Positions 25,473 through 39,920 are shown, counted from the stretch's first letter. The stretch is 64,000 nucleotides of DNA from Ptiloglossa arizonensis (GCF_051014685.1 NW_027478487.1:558001-622000); one strand, 5' to 3'. Made by a program: numbers and translations. The notes: generated from the letters alone by a model not told the origin.

Positions 25473-28400
25473 ATTGCATCTGAAAGTAGAAACTCGCCCG
25501 ATTACAACGGTATGTGTATTTTTTCCCTAGGCCATTCTGGTTAAGCGTTAGGAGCAGCAGAATTGCGAAAAATGTTTTGCCTTCTCAACCATTTCTTGGC
25601 TTCAAACTCCCATATCTCGCGAACGGATTGACCTAACCCAAAAATTCCTATTGCATCTGAAAGTAGAAACTCGCCCGATTACAACGGTACGTGTATTTTT
25701 CCCTTAGGCCATTCTGGTTAAGCGATTGGAGCAGCAGAAGTGCGAAAAATTTGTTGTCTTCTCAAACATTTCTTAGCTTCAAACTCCCATATCTCGGGAA
25801 CGGATTGACGTAACCCAAAAATTCCTGTTGCATCTGAAAGTAGAAACTCGCCCGATTACAACGGTATGTGTATTTTTTCCCTAGGCCCTTCTGGTTAAGC
25901 GTTTGGAGCAGCAGAAGTGCGAAAAATTTGTTGTCTTCTCAACCATTTCTTGGCTTCAAACTCCCATATCTCGCGAACGGATTGACCTAACCCAAAAATT
26001 CCTGTTGCGTCTGAAAGTAGAAACTCGCCCGATTACAACGGTATGTTTATTTTTTCCGTAGGCAATTCTGATTAAGCGTTAGGAGCAGCAGAAGTGCGAA
26101 AAAGTTGTTGTCTTCATAACCATTTCTTAGCTTCAAACTCCCATATCTCGCGAACGGATTGACCAAACCCAGAAGTTCCTGCTGCGTCTGAAAGTAGAAA
26201 CTCGCCCGATTACAACGGTATGTGTAGTTTTTCCCTAGGCCATTCTGATTAAGCGTTAGGAGCAGCAGAAGTGCGAGAAATTTGTTGTCTTCTCAATCAT
26301 TTCTTAGCTTCAAACTCCCATATCTCGCGAACGGATTGACCTAACACAAAAATTCCTGTTGCATCTGAAAGTAGAAACTCGCCCGATTACAACGGTATGT
26401 GTATTTTTTCCCTAGGCCATTCTGGTTAAGCGTTAGGAGCTGCAGAAGTGCGAAAAATTTTTTGTCTTCTCAATCATTTCTTGGCTTCAAACTCCCATAT
26501 CTCGCGAACGGATTGATCAAACCCAGAAGTTCCTGCTGCGTCTGAAAGTAGAAACTCACCCGATTACAACGATATGCGTATTTTTTCCCTAGGCCATTCT
26601 GGTTAAGCGTTTGGAGCAGCAGAATTGCGAAAAATGTTTTGCCTTCTCAACCATTTCTTGGCTTCAAACTCCCATATCACGCGAACGGATTGACCTAACC
26701 CAAAAATTCCTATTGCATCTGAAAGTAGAAACTCGCCCGATTACAGCGGTATGTGTATTTTTTCCCTAGGCAATTCTGGTTAAGCGTTAGGAGCAGCAGA
26801 ATTGCGAAAAATTTTTTGCCTTCTCAACCATTTCTTGGCTTCAAACTCCCATATCTCGCGAACGGATTGACCTAACCCAAAAATTCCTGTTGCATCTGAA
26901 AGTAGAAACTCGTCCGATTACAACGGTATGTGTATTTTTTCCCTAGCCCATTCTGGTTAAGCGTGTGGAGCAGCAGAATTGCGAAAAATTTTTTGCCTTC
27001 TCAACCATTTCTTGGCTTCAAACTCCCATATCTCGCGAACGGATTGACCTAACCCAAAAATTCCAGTTGCGTCTGAAAGTAGAAACTCGCCCGATTACAA
27101 CGGTATGTGTATTTTTTCCCTAGGCCATTCTGGTTAAGCGTTTGGAGCAGCAGAATTGCGAAAAATTTTTTGCCTTCTCAACCATTTCTTGGCTTCAAAC
27201 TCCCATATCTCGCGAACGGATTGACCTAACCCAAAAATTCCTGTTGCATCTGAAAGTAGAAACTCGTCCGATTACAACGGTATGTGTATTTTTTCCCTAG
27301 CCCATTCTGGTTAAGCGTGTGGAGCAGCAGAATTGCGAAAAATTTTTTGCCTTCTCAACCATTTCTTGGCTTCAAACTCCCATATCTCGCGAACGGATTG
27401 ACCTAACCCAAAAATTCCAGTTGCGTCTGAAAGTAGAAACTCGCCCGATTACAACGGTATGTGTATTTTTTCCCTAGGCCATTCTGGTTAAGCGTTTGGA
27501 GCAGCAGTAGTGCGAAAAATTTGTTGTCTTCTTTACCATTTCTTAGCTTCAAACTCCCATATCTCGCGAACGGATTGACCTAACCCAAAAATTCTTGTTG
27601 CATCTGAAAGAAGAAACACGCCCGATTACAACGGTATGTTTATTTTTTCCCTAGGCCATTCTGGTTAAGCGTTTGGAGCAGCAGAATAGCGAAAAATTGT
27701 TTGCCTTCTCAACCATTTCTTGGCTTCAAACTCCCATATCTCGCGAACGGATTGACCTAACCCAAAACTTCCTGTTGGGTCTGAAAGTAGAAACTCGCCC
27801 GATTACAACGGTATGTGTATTTCTTCCCTAGGCCATTCTGGTTAAGCGTTTGGAGCAGCAGAATTGCGAAAAACTTTTTGCCTTCTCAACCATTTCTTGG
27901 CTTCAAACTCCCATATCTCGCGAACGGATTGACCAAACCCAGAAGTTCCTGCTGCGTCTGAAAGTAGAAACTCACCCGATTACAACGATATGCGTATTTT
28001 TTCCCTAGGCCATTCTGGTTAAGCGTTAGGAGCAGCAGAAGTGCGAAAAAGTTGTTGTCTTCATAACCATTTCTTAGCTTCAAACTCCCATATCTCGCGA
28101 ACGGATTGACCAAACCCAGAAGTTCCTGCTGCGTCTGAAAGTAGAAACTCGCCCGATTACAACGGTATGTGTAGTTTTTCCCTAGGCCCTTCTGGTTAAG
28201 CGTTAGGAGCAGCAGAAGTGCGAAAAAGTTGTTGTCTTCTCAACCATTTCTTAGCTTCAAACTCCCATATCTCGCGAACGGATTGACCAAACCCAGAAGT
28301 TCCTGCTGCGTCTGAAAGTAGAAACTCACCCGATTACAACGATATGCGTATTTTTTCCCTAGGCCATTCTGGTTAAGCGTTTGGAGCAGCAGAATTGCGA

Positions 28401-28543
28401 AAAATGTTTTGCCTTCTCAACCATTTCTTGGCTTCAAACTCCCATATCTCGCGAACGGATTGACCTAACCCAAAAATTCCTATTGCATCAAAGTAGAAAC
28501 TCGCCCGATTACAACGGTACGTGTATTTTTTCCCTAGGCCATT
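25473..28543. repeat. 16-monomer higher-order repeat, copy 2, with two extra monomers
   Basis: Follows copy 1 at spacing 2,830 as far as about 27,130. After that the spacing becomes 3,184 (18 x 177 minus 2) because two monomers were added. The GCATCAAAG deletion recurs near 28,485. The match ends near 28,543, where CTGATTAAGCGTTAGG replaces CTGGTTAAGCGTTTGG. Confidence 0.85.
26778..27485. repeat. 2-monomer tandem duplication (2 x 354 bp) inside the 16-mer copy 2
   Basis: The rare CTCGTCCG variant (its CGTCCG core at 26,911 and 27,265) and the CCCTAGCCC and GCGTGTGG variants that follow it are each present twice at spacing 354. The first 16-mer copy has them once (CTCGTCCG near 24,080). This is the two-monomer gain that changes the spacing between the two copies. 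Confidence 0.85.
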
Positions 28544-28786
28544 CTGATTAAGCGTTAGGAGCAGCAGAAGTGCGAAAAAGTTGTTGTCTTCATAACCATT
28601 TCTTAGCTTCAAACTCCCATATCTCGCGAACGGATTGACCAAACCCAGAAGTTCCTGCTGCGTCTGAAAGTAGAAACTCGCCCGATTACAACGGTATTTG
28701 TATTTTTTCCCTAGGCCATTCTGATTAAGCGTTAGGAGCAGCAGAAGTGCGAAAAATTTGTTGTCTTCATAACCATTTCTTAGCTT

Positions 28787-31264
28787 CAAACTCCCATATC
28801 TCGCGAACGGATTGACCAAACCCAGAAGTTCCTGCTGCGTCTGAAAGTAGAAACTCGCCCGATTACAACGGTATGTGTAGTTTTTCCCTAGGCCCTTCTG
28901 GTTAAGCGTTAGGAGCAGCAGAAGTGCGAAAAATTTGTTGTCTTCTCAATCATTTCTTAGCTTCAAACTCCCATATCTCGCGAACGGATTGACCTAACAC
29001 AAAAATTCCTGTTGCATCTGAAAGTAGAAACTCGCCCGATTTCAACGGTATGTGTATTTTTTCCCTAGGCCATTCTGGTTAAGCGTTAGGAGCAGCAGGA
29101 GTGCGAAAAATTTGTTGTCTTCTCAACCATTTCTTAGCTTCAAACTCCCATATCTCGCGAACGGATTGACCAAACCCAGAAGTTCCTGCTGCGTCTGAAA
29201 GTAGAAACTCGCCCGATTACAACGATATGCGTATTTTTTCCCTAGGCCATTCTGGTTAAGCGTTTGGAGCAGCAGAAGTGCGAAAAATTTGTTGTCTTCT
29301 CAATCATTTCTTAGTTTCAAACTCCCATATCTCGCGAACGGATTGACCAAACCCAGAAGTTCCTGCTGCGTCTGAAAGTAGAAACTCGCCCGATTACAAC
29401 GATATGTGTATTTTTTCCCTAGGCCATTCTGGTTAAGCGTTAGGAGCAGCAGAAGTGCGAAAAATTTGTTGTCTTCTCAATCATTTCTTAGATTCAAACT
29501 CCCATATCTCGCGAACGGATTGACCTAACCCAAAAATTCCTGTTGCATCTGAAAGTAGAAACTCGCCCGATTACAACGGTATGTGTATTTTTTCCCTAGG
29601 CCATTCTGGTTAAGCGTTAGGAGCAGCAGAATTGCGAAAAATGTTTTGCCTTCTCAACCATTTCTTGGCTTCAAACTCCCATATCTCGCGAACGGATTGA
29701 CCTAACCCAAAAATTCCTATTGCATCTGAAAGTAGAAACTCGCCCGATTACAACGGTACGTGTATTTTTCCCTTAGGCCATTCTGGTTAAGCGATTGGAG
29801 CAGCAGAAGTGCGAAAAATTTGTTGTCTTCTCAAACATTTCTTAGCTTCAAACTCCCATATCTCGGGAACGGATTGACGTAACCCAAAAATTCCTGTTGC
29901 ATCTGAAAGTAGAAACTCGCCCGATTACAACGGTATGTGTATTTTTTCCCTAGGCCCTTCTGGTTAAGCGTTTGGAGCAGCAGAAGTGCGAAAAATTTGT
30001 TGTCTTCTCAACCATTTCTTGGCTTCAAACTCCCATATCTCGCGAACGGATTGACCTAACCCAAAAATTCCTGTTGCGTCTGAAAGTAGAAACTCGCCCG
30101 ATTACAACGGTATGTTTATTTTTTCCCTAGGCCATTCTGATAAAGCGTTAGGAGCAGCAGAAGTGCGAAAAAGTTGTTGTCTTCATAACCATTTCTTAGC
30201 TTCAAACTCCCATATCTCGCGAACGGATTGACCAAACCCAGAAGTTCCTGCTGCGTCTGAAAGTAGAAACTCGCCCGATTACAACGGTATGTGTAGTTTT
30301 TCCCTAGGCCATTCTGATTAAGCGTTAGGAGCAGCAGAAGTGCGAGAAATTTGTTGTCTTCTCAATCATTTCTTAGCTTCAAACTCCCATATCTCGCGAA
30401 CGGATTGACCTAACACAAAAATTCCTGTTGCATCTGAAAGTAGAAACTCGCCCGATTACAACGGTATGTGTATTTTTTCCCTGGGCCATTCTGGTTAAGC
30501 GTTAGGAGCTGCAGAAGTGCGAAAAATTTTTTGTCTTCTCAATCATTTCTTGGCTTCAAACTCCCATATCTCGCGAACGGATTGATCAAACCCAGAAGTT
30601 CCTGCTGCGTCTGAAAGTAGAAACTCACCCGATTACAACGATATGCGTATTTTTTCCCTAGGCCATTCTGGTTAAGCGTTTGGAGCAGCAGAATTGCGAA
30701 AAATGTTTTGCCTTCTCAACCATTTCTTGGCTTCAAACTCCCATATCTCGCGAACGGATTGACCTAACCCAAAAATTCCTATTGCATCTGAAAGTAGAAA
30801 CTCGCCCGATTACAGCGGTATGTGTATTTTTTCCCTAGGCAAGTCTGGTTAAGCGTTAGGAGCAGCAGAATTGCGAAAAATTTTTTGCCTTCTCAACCAT
30901 TTCTTGGCTTCAAACTCCCATATCTCGCGAACGGATTTACCTAACCCAAAAATTCCAGTTGCGTCTGAAAGTAGAAACTCGCCCGATTACAACGGTATGT
31001 GTATTTTTTCCCTAGGCCATTCTGGTTAAGCGTTTGGAGCAGCAGTAGTGCGAAAAATTTGTTGTCTTCTTTACCATTTCTTAGCTTCAAACTCCCATAT
31101 CTCGCGAACGGATTGACCTAACACAAAAATTCCTGTTGCATCTGAAAGTAGAAACTCGCCCGATTACAACGGTATGTGTATTTTTTCCCTAGGCCATTCT
31201 GGTTAAGCGTTAGGAGCTGCAGAAGTGCGAAAAATTTTTTGTCTTCTCAATCATTTCTTGGCTT
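28787..31264. repeat. 14-monomer higher-order repeat, copy 1 (2,478 bp)
   Basis: GGATTGACG ends at 29,879 and 32,357, spacing 2,478 or 14 x 177. The order of variants agrees, including GCAGGAGTGCG, TAGATTC, the TCGGGA monomer, GTGCGAGAAA and TTGATCAAACCC. Differences seen are CTGATAAAGCG near 30,137 and CCCTGGGCC near 30,480, each normal in copy 2. The block is itself a rearranged form of 22.1-24.4 kb. Confidence 0.84.
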
Positions 31265-33590
31265 CAAACTCCCATATCTCGCGAACGGATTGACCAAACC
31301 CAGAAGTTCCTGCTGCGTCTGAAAGTAGAAACTCGCCCGATTACAACGGTATGTGTAGTTTTTCCCTAGGCCCTTCTGGTTAAGCGTTAGGAGCAGCAGA
31401 AGTGCGAAAAATTTGTTGTCTTCTCAATCATTTCTTAGCTTCAAACTCCCATATCTCGCGAACGGATTGACCTAACACAAAAATTCCTGTTGCATCTGAA
31501 AGTAGAAACTCGCCCGATTTCAACGGTATGTGTATTTTTTCCCTAGGCCATTCTGGTTAAGCGTTAGGAGCAGCAGGAGTGCGAAAAATTTGTTGTCTTC
31601 TCAACCATTTCTTAGCTTCAAACTCCCATATCTCGCGAACGGATTGACCAAACCCAGAAGTTCCTGCTGCGTCTGAAAGTAGAAACTCGCCCGATTACAA
31701 CGATATGCGTATTTTTTCCCTAGGCCATTCTGGTTAAGCGTTTGGAGCAGCAGAAGTGCGAAAAATTTGTTGTCTTCTCAATCATTTCTTAGTTTCAAAC
31801 TCCCATATCTCGCGAACGGATTGACCAAACCCAGAAGTTCCTGCTGCGTCTGAAAGTAGAAACTCGCCCGATTACAACGATATGTGTATTTTTTCCCTAG
31901 GCCATTCTGGTTAAGCGTTAGGAGCAGCAGAAGTGCGAAAAATTTGTTGTCTTCTCAATCATTTCTTAGATTCAAACTCCCATATCTCGCGAACGGATTG
32001 ACCTAACCCAAAAATTCCTGTTGCATCTGAAAGTAGAAACTCGCCCGATTACAACGGTATGTGTATTTTTTCCCTAGGCCATTCTGGTTAAGCGTTAGGA
32101 GCAGCAGAATTGCGAAAAATGTTTTGCCTTCTCAACCATTTCTTGGCTTCAAACTCCCATATCTCGCGAACGGATTGACCTAACCCAAAAATTCCTATTG
32201 CATCTGAAAGTAGAAACTCGCCCGATTACAACGGTACGTGTATTTTTCCCTTAGGCCATTCTGGTTAAGCGATTGGAGCAGCAGAAGTGCGAAAAATTTG
32301 TTGTCTTCTCAAACATTTCTTAGCTTCAAACTCCCATATCTCGGGAACGGATTGACGTAACCCAAAAATTCCTGTTGCATCTGAAAGTAGAAACTCGCCC
32401 GATTACAACGGTATGTGTATTTTTTCCCTAGGCCCTTCTGGTTAAGCGTTTGGAGCAGCAGAAGTGCGAAAAATTTGTTGTCTTCTCAACCATTTCTTGG
32501 CTTCAAACTCCCATATCTCGCGAACGGATTGACCTAACCCAAAAATTCCTGTTGCGTCTGAAAGTAGAAACTCGCCCGATTACAACGGTATGTTTATTTT
32601 TTCCCTAGGCCATTCTGATTAAGCGTTAGGAGCAGCAGAAGTGCGAAAAAGTTGTTGTCTTCATAACCATTTCTTAGCTTCAAACTCCCATATCTCGCGA
32701 ACGGATTGACCAAACCCAGAAGTTCCTGCTGCGTCTGAAAGTAGAAACTCGCCCGATTACAACGGTATGTGTAGTTTTTCCCTAGGCCATTCTGATTAAG
32801 CGTTAGGAGCAGCAGAAGTGCGAGAAATTTGTTGTCTTCTCAATCATTTCTTAGCTTCAAACTCCCATATCTCGCGAACGGATTGACCTAACACAAAAAT
32901 TCCTGTTGCATCTGAAAGTAGAAACTCGCCCGATTACAACGGTATGTGTATTTTTTCCCTAGGCCATTCTGGTTAAGCGTTAGGAGCTGCAGAAGTGCGA
33001 AAAATTTTTTGTCTTCTCAATCATTTCTTGGCTTCAAACTCCCATATCTCGCGAACGGATTGATCAAACCCAGAAGTTCCTGCTGCGTCTGAAAGTAGAA
33101 ACTCACCCGATTACAACGATATGCGTATTTTTTCCCTAGGCCATTCTGGTTAAGCGTTTGGAGCAGCAGAATTGCGAAAAATGTTTTGCCTTCTCAACCA
33201 TTTCTTGGCTTCAAACTCCCATATCTCGCGAACGGATTGACCTAACCCAAAAATTCCTATTGCATCTGAAAGTAGAAACTCGCCCGATTACAGCGGTATG
33301 TGTATTTTTTCCCTAGGCAAGTCTGGTTAAGCGTTAGGAGCAGCAGAATTGCGAAAAATTTTTTGCCTTCTCAACCATTTCTTGGCTTCAAACTCCCATA
33401 TCTCGCGAACGGATTTACCTAACCCAAAAATTCCAGTTGCGTCTGAAAGTAGAAACTCGCCCGATTACAACGGTATGTGTATTTTTTCCCTAGGCCATTC
33501 TGGTTAAGCGTTTGGAGCAGCAGTAGTGCGAAAAATTTGTTGTCTTCTTTACCATTTCTTAGCTTCAAACTCCCATATCTCGCGAACGGA
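31265..33590. repeat. 14-monomer higher-order repeat, copy 2 (about 2.33 kb matched)
   Basis: Matches copy 1 at spacing 2,478 until about 33,590, where TTCTTGTTGCATC with GAAAGAAGAAACACG continues as in the 16-mer, while copy 1 switches to a CCTAACACAAAAATTCC monomer near 31,115. Confidence 0.82.
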
Positions 33591-36500
33591 TTGACCTAAC
33601 CCAAAAATTCTTGTTGCATCTGAAAGAAGAAACACGCCCGATTACAACGGTATGTTTATTTTTTCCCTAGGCCATTCTGGTTAAGCGTTTGGAGCAGCAG
33701 AATTGCGAAAAACTTTTTGCCTTCTCAACCATTTCTTGGCTTCAAACTCCCATATCTCGCGAACGGATTGACCAAACCCAGAAGTTCCTGCTGCGTCTGA
33801 AAGTAGAAACTCACCCGATTACAACGATATGCGTATTTTTCCCCTAGGCCATTCTGGTTAAGCGTTTGGAGCAGCAGAAGTGCGAAAAATTTGTTGTCTT
33901 CTCAACCATTTCTTGGCTTCAAACTCCCATATCTCGCAAACGGATTGACCTAACCCAAAAATTCCTGTTGCGTCTGAAAGTAGAAACTGGCCCGATTACA
34001 ACGGTATGTGTATTTTTTCCCTAGGCCATTCTGATTAAGCGTTAGGAGCAGCAGAAGTGCGAAAAAGTTGTTGTCTTCATAACCATTTCTTAGCTTCAAA
34101 CTCCCATATCTCGCGAACGGATTGACCAAACCCAGAAGTTCCTGCTGCGTCTGAAAGTAGAAACTCGCCCGATTACAACGGTATGTGTAGTTTTTCCCTA
34201 GGCCCTTCTGGTTAAGCGTTAGGAGCAGCAGAAGTGCGAAAAAGTTGTTGTCTTCTCAACCATTTCTTAGCTTCAAACTCCCATATCTCGCGAACGGATT
34301 GACCAAACCCAGAAGTTCCTGCTGCGTCTGAAAGTAGAAACTCACCCGATTACAACGATATGCGTATTTTTTCCCTAGGCCATTCTGGTTAAGCGTTTGG
34401 AGCAGCAGAATTGCGAAAAATGTTTTGCCTTCTCAACCATTTCTTGGCTTCAAACTCCCATATCTCGCGAACGGATTGACCTAACCCAAAAATTCCTATT
34501 GCATCAAAGTAGAAACTCGCCCGATTACAACGGTACGTGTATTTTTCCCTTAGGCCATTCTGGTTAAGCGATTGGAGCAGCAGAAGTGCGAAAAATTTGT
34601 TGTCTTCTCAAACATTTCTTAGCTTCAAACTTCCATATCTCGGGAACGGATTGACCTAACCCAAAAATTCCTGTTGCATCTGAAAGTAGAAACTCGCCCG
34701 ATTACAACGGTATGTGTATTTTTTCCCTAGGCCCTTCTGGTTAAGCGTTAGGTGCAGCAGAAGTGCGAAAAAGTTGTTGTCTTCTCAACCATTTCTTAGC
34801 TTCAAACTCCCATATCTCGCGAACGGATTGACCAAACCCAGAAGTTCCTGCTGCGTCTGAAAGTAGAAACTCGCCCGATTACAACGATATGTCTATTTTT
34901 TCCCTAGGCCATTCTGGTTAAGCGTTAGGAGCAGCAGAAGTGCGAAAAATTTGTTGTCTTCTCAACCATTTCTTAGCTTCAAACTCCCATATCTCGCGAA
35001 CGGATTGGCCAAACCCAGAAGTTCCTGCTGCGTCTGAAAGTAGAAACTCGCCCGATTACAACGATATGCGTATTTTTTCCCTAGGCCATTCTGGTTAAGC
35101 GTTTGGAGCAGCAGAAGTGCGAAAAATTTGTTGTCTTCTCAACCATTTCTTGGCTTCAAACTCCCATATCTCGCAAACGGATTGACCTAACCCAAAAATT
35201 CCTGTTGCGTCTGAAAGTAGAAACTGGCCCGATTACAACGGTATGTGTATTTTTTCCCTAGGCCATTCTGATTAAGCGTTAGGAGCAGCAGAAGTGCGAA
35301 AAAGTTGTTGTCTTCATAACCATTTCTTAGCTTCAAACTCCCATACCTCGCGAACGGATTGACCAAACCCAGAAGTTCCTGCTGCGTCTGAAAGTAGAAA
35401 CTCGCCCGATTACAACGGTATGTGTAGTTTTTCCCTAGGCCCTTCTGGTTAAGCGTTAGGAGCAGCAGAAGTGCGAAAAAGTTGTTGTCTTCTCAACCAT
35501 TTCTTAGCTTCAAACTCCCATATCTCGCGAACGGATTGACCAAACCCAGAAGTTCCTGCTGCGTCTGAAAGTCGATACTCGCCCGATTACAACGATATGT
35601 GTATTTTTTCCCTAGGCCATTCTGGTTAAGCGTTAGGAGCAGCAGAATTGCGAAAAATTTGTTGTCTTCTCAACCATTTCTTAGCTTCAAACTCCCATAT
35701 CTCGCGAACGGATTGGCCATACCCAGAAGTTCCTGCTGCGTCTGAAAGTAGAAACTCGCCCGATTACAACGATATGCGTATTTTTTCCCTAGGCAATTCT
35801 GGTTAAGCGTTTGGAGCAGCAGAAGTGCGAAAAATTTGTTGTCTTCTCAACCATTTCTTGGCTTCAAACTCCCATATCTCGCGAACGGATTGACCTAACC
35901 CAAAAATTCCTGTTGCGTCTGAAAGTAGAAACTCGCCCGATTACAACGGTATGTGTATTTTTTCCCTAGGCCATTCTGATTAAGCGTTAGGAGCAGCAGA
36001 AGTGCGAAAAAGTTGTTGTCTTCATAACCATTTCTTAGCTTCAAACTCCCATATCTCGCGAACGGATTGACCAAACCCAGAAGTTCCTGCTGCGTCTGAA
36101 AGTAGAAACTCGCCCGATTACAACGGTATGTGTAGTTTTTCCCTAGGCCATTCTGATTAAGCGTTAGGAGCAGCAGAAGTGCGAAAAATTTGTTGTCTTC
36201 TCAATCATTTCTTAGCTTCAAACTCCCATATCTCGCGAACGGATTGACCTAACACAAAAATTCCTGTTGCATCTGAAAGTAGAAACTCGCCCGATTACAA
36301 CGGTATGTGTATTTTTTCCCTAGGCCATTCTGGTTAAGCGTTAGGAGCAGCAGAATTGCGAAAAATGTTTTGCCTTCTCAACCATTTCTTGGCTTCAAAC
36401 TCCCATATCTCGCGAACGGATTGACCTAACACAAAAATTCCTATTGCATCTGAAAGTAGAAACTCTCCCGATTACAACGGTACGTGTATTTTTCCCTTAG

Positions 36501-36790
36501 GCCATTCTGGTTAAGCGATCGGAGCAGCAGAAGTGCGAAAAATTTGTTGTCTTCTCAAACATTTCTTAGCTTCAACTCCCATATCTCGGGAACGGATTGA
36601 CCTAACCCAAAAATTCCTGTTGCATCTGAAAGTAGAAACTCGCCCGATTACAACGGTATGTGTATTTTTTCCCTAGGCCCTTCTGGTTAAGCGTTAGGAG
36701 CAGCAGAAGTGCGAAAAAGTTGTTGTCTTCTCAACCATTTCTTAGCTTCAAACTCCCATATCTCGCGAACGGATTGACCATATCCAGAAG
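33591..36790. repeat. Mixed satellite with a short repeat at spacing 1,237 bp
   Basis: No long higher-order unit is completed here. TCGCAAACGG near 33,934 recurs at 35,171, spacing 1,237 (7 x 177 minus 2), and about 490 bp around it match. The third GCATCAAAG deletion is near 34,501, explaining the missing 2 bp. A single-base deletion, TTCAACTCCC for TTCAAACTCCC, lies near 36,571 and is seen only once. All sequence is ordinary satellite; nothing else is present. Confidence 0.75.
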
Positions 36791-39700
36791 TTCCTGCTGC
36801 GTCTGAAAGTAGAAACTCGCCCGATTACAACGATATGCGTATTTTTTCCCTAGGCCATTCTGGTTAAGCGTTTGGAGCAGCAGAAGTGCGAAAAATTTGT
36901 TGTCTTCTCAACCATTTCTTGGCTTCAAACTCCCATATCTCGCGAACGGATTGACCTAACCCAAAAATTCCTGTTTCGCCTGAAATTAGAAACTCGCCCG
37001 ATTACAACGGTATGTGTATTTTTTCCCTAGGCCATTCTGATTAAGCGTTAGGAGCAGCAGAAGTGCGAAAAAGTTGTTGTCTTCATAACCATTTCTTAGC
37101 TTCAAACTCCCATATCTCGCGAACGGATTGACCAAACCCAGAAGTTCCTGTTGCGTCTGAAAGTAGAAACTCGCCCGATTACAACGATATGTGTATTTTT
37201 TCCCTAGGCCATTCTGGTTAAGCGTTAGGAGCTGCAGAAGTGCGAAAAATTTGTTGTCTTCTCAATCATTTCTTAGCTTCAAACTCCCATACCTCGCGAA
37301 CGGATTGACCTAACACAAAAATTCCTGTTGCATCTGAAAGTAGAAACTCGCCCGATTACAACGGTATGTGTATTTTTTCCCTAGGCCAATCTGGTTAAGC
37401 GTTAGGAGCAGCAGAAGTGCGAAAAAGTTGTTGTCTTCATAACCATTTCTTAGCTTCAAACTCCCATATCTCGCGAACGGATTGACCAAACCCAGAAGTT
37501 CCTGCTGCGTCTGAAATTAGAAACTCGCCCGATTACAACGATATGTGTATTTTTTCCCTAGGCCATTCTGGTTAAGCGTTAGGAGCAGCAGAAGTGCGAA
37601 AAATTTGTTGTCTTCTCAATCATTTCTTAGCTTCAAACTCCCATATCTCGCGAACGGATTGACCTAACACAAAAATTCCTGTTGCATCTGAAAGTAGAAA
37701 CTCGCCCGATTACAACGGTATGTGTATTTTTTCCCTAGGCCATTCTGGTTAAGCGTTAGGAGCAGCAGGAGTGCGAAAAATTTGTTGTCTTCTCAACCAT
37801 TTCTTAGCTTCAAACTCCCATATCTCGCGAACGGATTGACCAAACCCAGAAGTTCCTGCTGCGTCTGAAAGTGGAAACTCGCCCGATTACAACGATATGC
37901 GTATTTTTTCCCTAGGCCATTCTGGTTAAGCGTTTGGAGCAGCAGAAGTGCGAAAAATTTGTTGTCTTCTCAATCATTTCTTAGATTCAAACTCCCATAT
38001 CTCGCGAACGGATTGACCTAACCCAAAAATTCCTGTTGCATCTGAAAGTAGAAACTCGCCCGATTACAACGGTATGTGTATTTTTTCCCTAGGCCATTCT
38101 GGTTAAGCGTTAGGAGCAGCAGAATTGCGAAAAATGTTTTGCCTTCTCAACCATTTCTTGGCTTCAAACTCCCATATCTCGCGAACGGATTGACCTAACC
38201 CAAAAATTCCTATTGCATCTGAAAGTAGAAACTCGCCCGATTACAACGGTACGTGTATTTTTCCCTTAGGCCATTCTGGTTAAGCGATTGGAGCAGCAGA
38301 AGTGCGAAAAATTTGTTGTCTTCTCAAACATTTCTTAGCTTCAAACTCCCATATCTCGGGAACGGATTGACCTAACCCAAAAATTCCTGTTGCATCTGAA
38401 AGTAGAAACTCGCCCGATTACAACGGTATGTGTATTTTTTCCCTAGGCCCTTCTGGTTAAGCGTTAGGAGCAGCAGAAGTGCGAAAAAGTTGTTGTCTTC
38501 TCAACCATTTCTTAGCTTCAAACTCCCATATCTCGCGAACAGATTGACCAAACCCAGAAGTTCCTGCTGCGTCTGAAAGTAGAAACTCGCCCGATTACAA
38601 CGATATGTGTATTTTTTCCCTAGGCCATTCTGGTTAAGCGTTAGGAGCAGCAGAAGTGCGAAAAATTTGTTGTCTTCTCAACCATTTCTTAGCTTCAAAC
38701 TCCCATATCTCGCGAACGGATTGGCCAAACCCAGAAGTTCCTGCTGCGTCTGAAAGTAGAAACTCGCCCGATTACAACGATATGCGTATTTTTTCCCTAG
38801 GCCATTCTGGTTAAGCGTTTGGAGCAGCAGAAGTGCGAAAAATTTGTTGTCTTCTCAACCATTTCTTGGCTTCAAACTCCCATATCTCGCGAACGGATTG
38901 ACCTAACCCAAAAATTCCTGTTGCGTCTGAAATCAGAAACTCGCCCGATTACAACGGTATGTGTATTTTTTCCCTAGGCCATTCTGATTAAGCGTTAGGA
39001 GCAGCAGAAGTGCGAAAAAGTTGTTGTCTTCATAACCATTTCTTAGCTTCAAACTCCCATATCTCGCGAACGGATTGACCAAACCCAGAAGTTCCTGCTG
39101 CGTCTGAAAGTAGAAACTCGCCCGATTACAACGATATGTGTATTTTTTCCCTAGGCCATTCTGGTTAAGCGTTAGGAGCTGCAGAAGTGCGAAAAATTTG
39201 TTGTCTTCTCAATCATTTCTTAGCTTCAAACTCCCATATCTCGCGAACGGATTGACCTAACACAAAAATTCCTGTTGCATCTGAAAGTAGAAACTCGCCC
39301 GATTACAACGGTATGTGTATTTTTTCCCTAGGCCATTCTGGTTAAGCGTTAGGAGCAGCAGAAGAGCGAAAAAGTTGTTGTCTTCATAACCATTTCTTAG
39401 CTTCAAACTCCCATATCTCGCGAACGGATTGACCAAACCCAGAAGTTCCTGCTGCGTCTGAAATTAGAAACTCGCCCGATTACAACGATATGTGTATTTT
39501 TTCCCTAGGCCATTCTGGTTAAGCGTTAGGAGCAGCAGAAGTGCGAAAAATTTGTTGTCTTCTCAATCATTTCTTAGCTTCAAACTCCCATATCTCGCGA
39601 ACGGATTGACCTAACACAAAAATTCCTGTTGCATCTGAAAGTAGAAACTCGCCCGATTACAACGGTATGTGTATTTTTCCCCTAGGCCATTCTGGTTAAG

Positions 39701-39920
39701 CGTTAGGAGCAGCAGGAGTGCGAAAAATTTGTTGTCTTCTCAACCATTTCTTAGCTTCAAACTTCCATATCTCGCGAACGGATGACCAAACCCAGAAGTT
39801 CCTGCTGCGTCTGAAAGTAGAAACTCGCCCGATTACAACGATATGCGTATCTTTTCCCTAGGCCATTCTGGTTAAGCGTTTGGAGCAGCAGAAGTGCGAA
39901 AAATTTGTTGTCTTCTCAAT
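36791..39920. repeat. 11-monomer repeat (spacing 1,947 bp)
   Basis: The GAGCTGCAG variant (its GCTGCAG at 37,231) recurs at 39,178, spacing 1,947 or 11 x 177. About 1.18 kb on either side match (36,790-37,970 with 38,740-39,920). The two ACGTGTATTTTTCCCTTAGG monomers at 36,482 and 38,251 are 1,769 apart, that is 10 x 177 minus the 1-bp deletion near 36,571, so the blocks to the left are joined at a different register. Confidence 0.75.

Noticed and set aside
28373..28819. Minus-strand open frame of 148 codons, and similar ones at 12,666-12,893, 15,723-16,079, 18,024-18,380, 24,702-24,929, 25,189-25,428 and 27,886-28,113
   Set aside because: They are translations of one to two and a half satellite monomers, start at TTG, have no ATG or recognisable domain, and exist only where neighbouring monomers happen to carry the CTTCATAACC variant that removes a stop.
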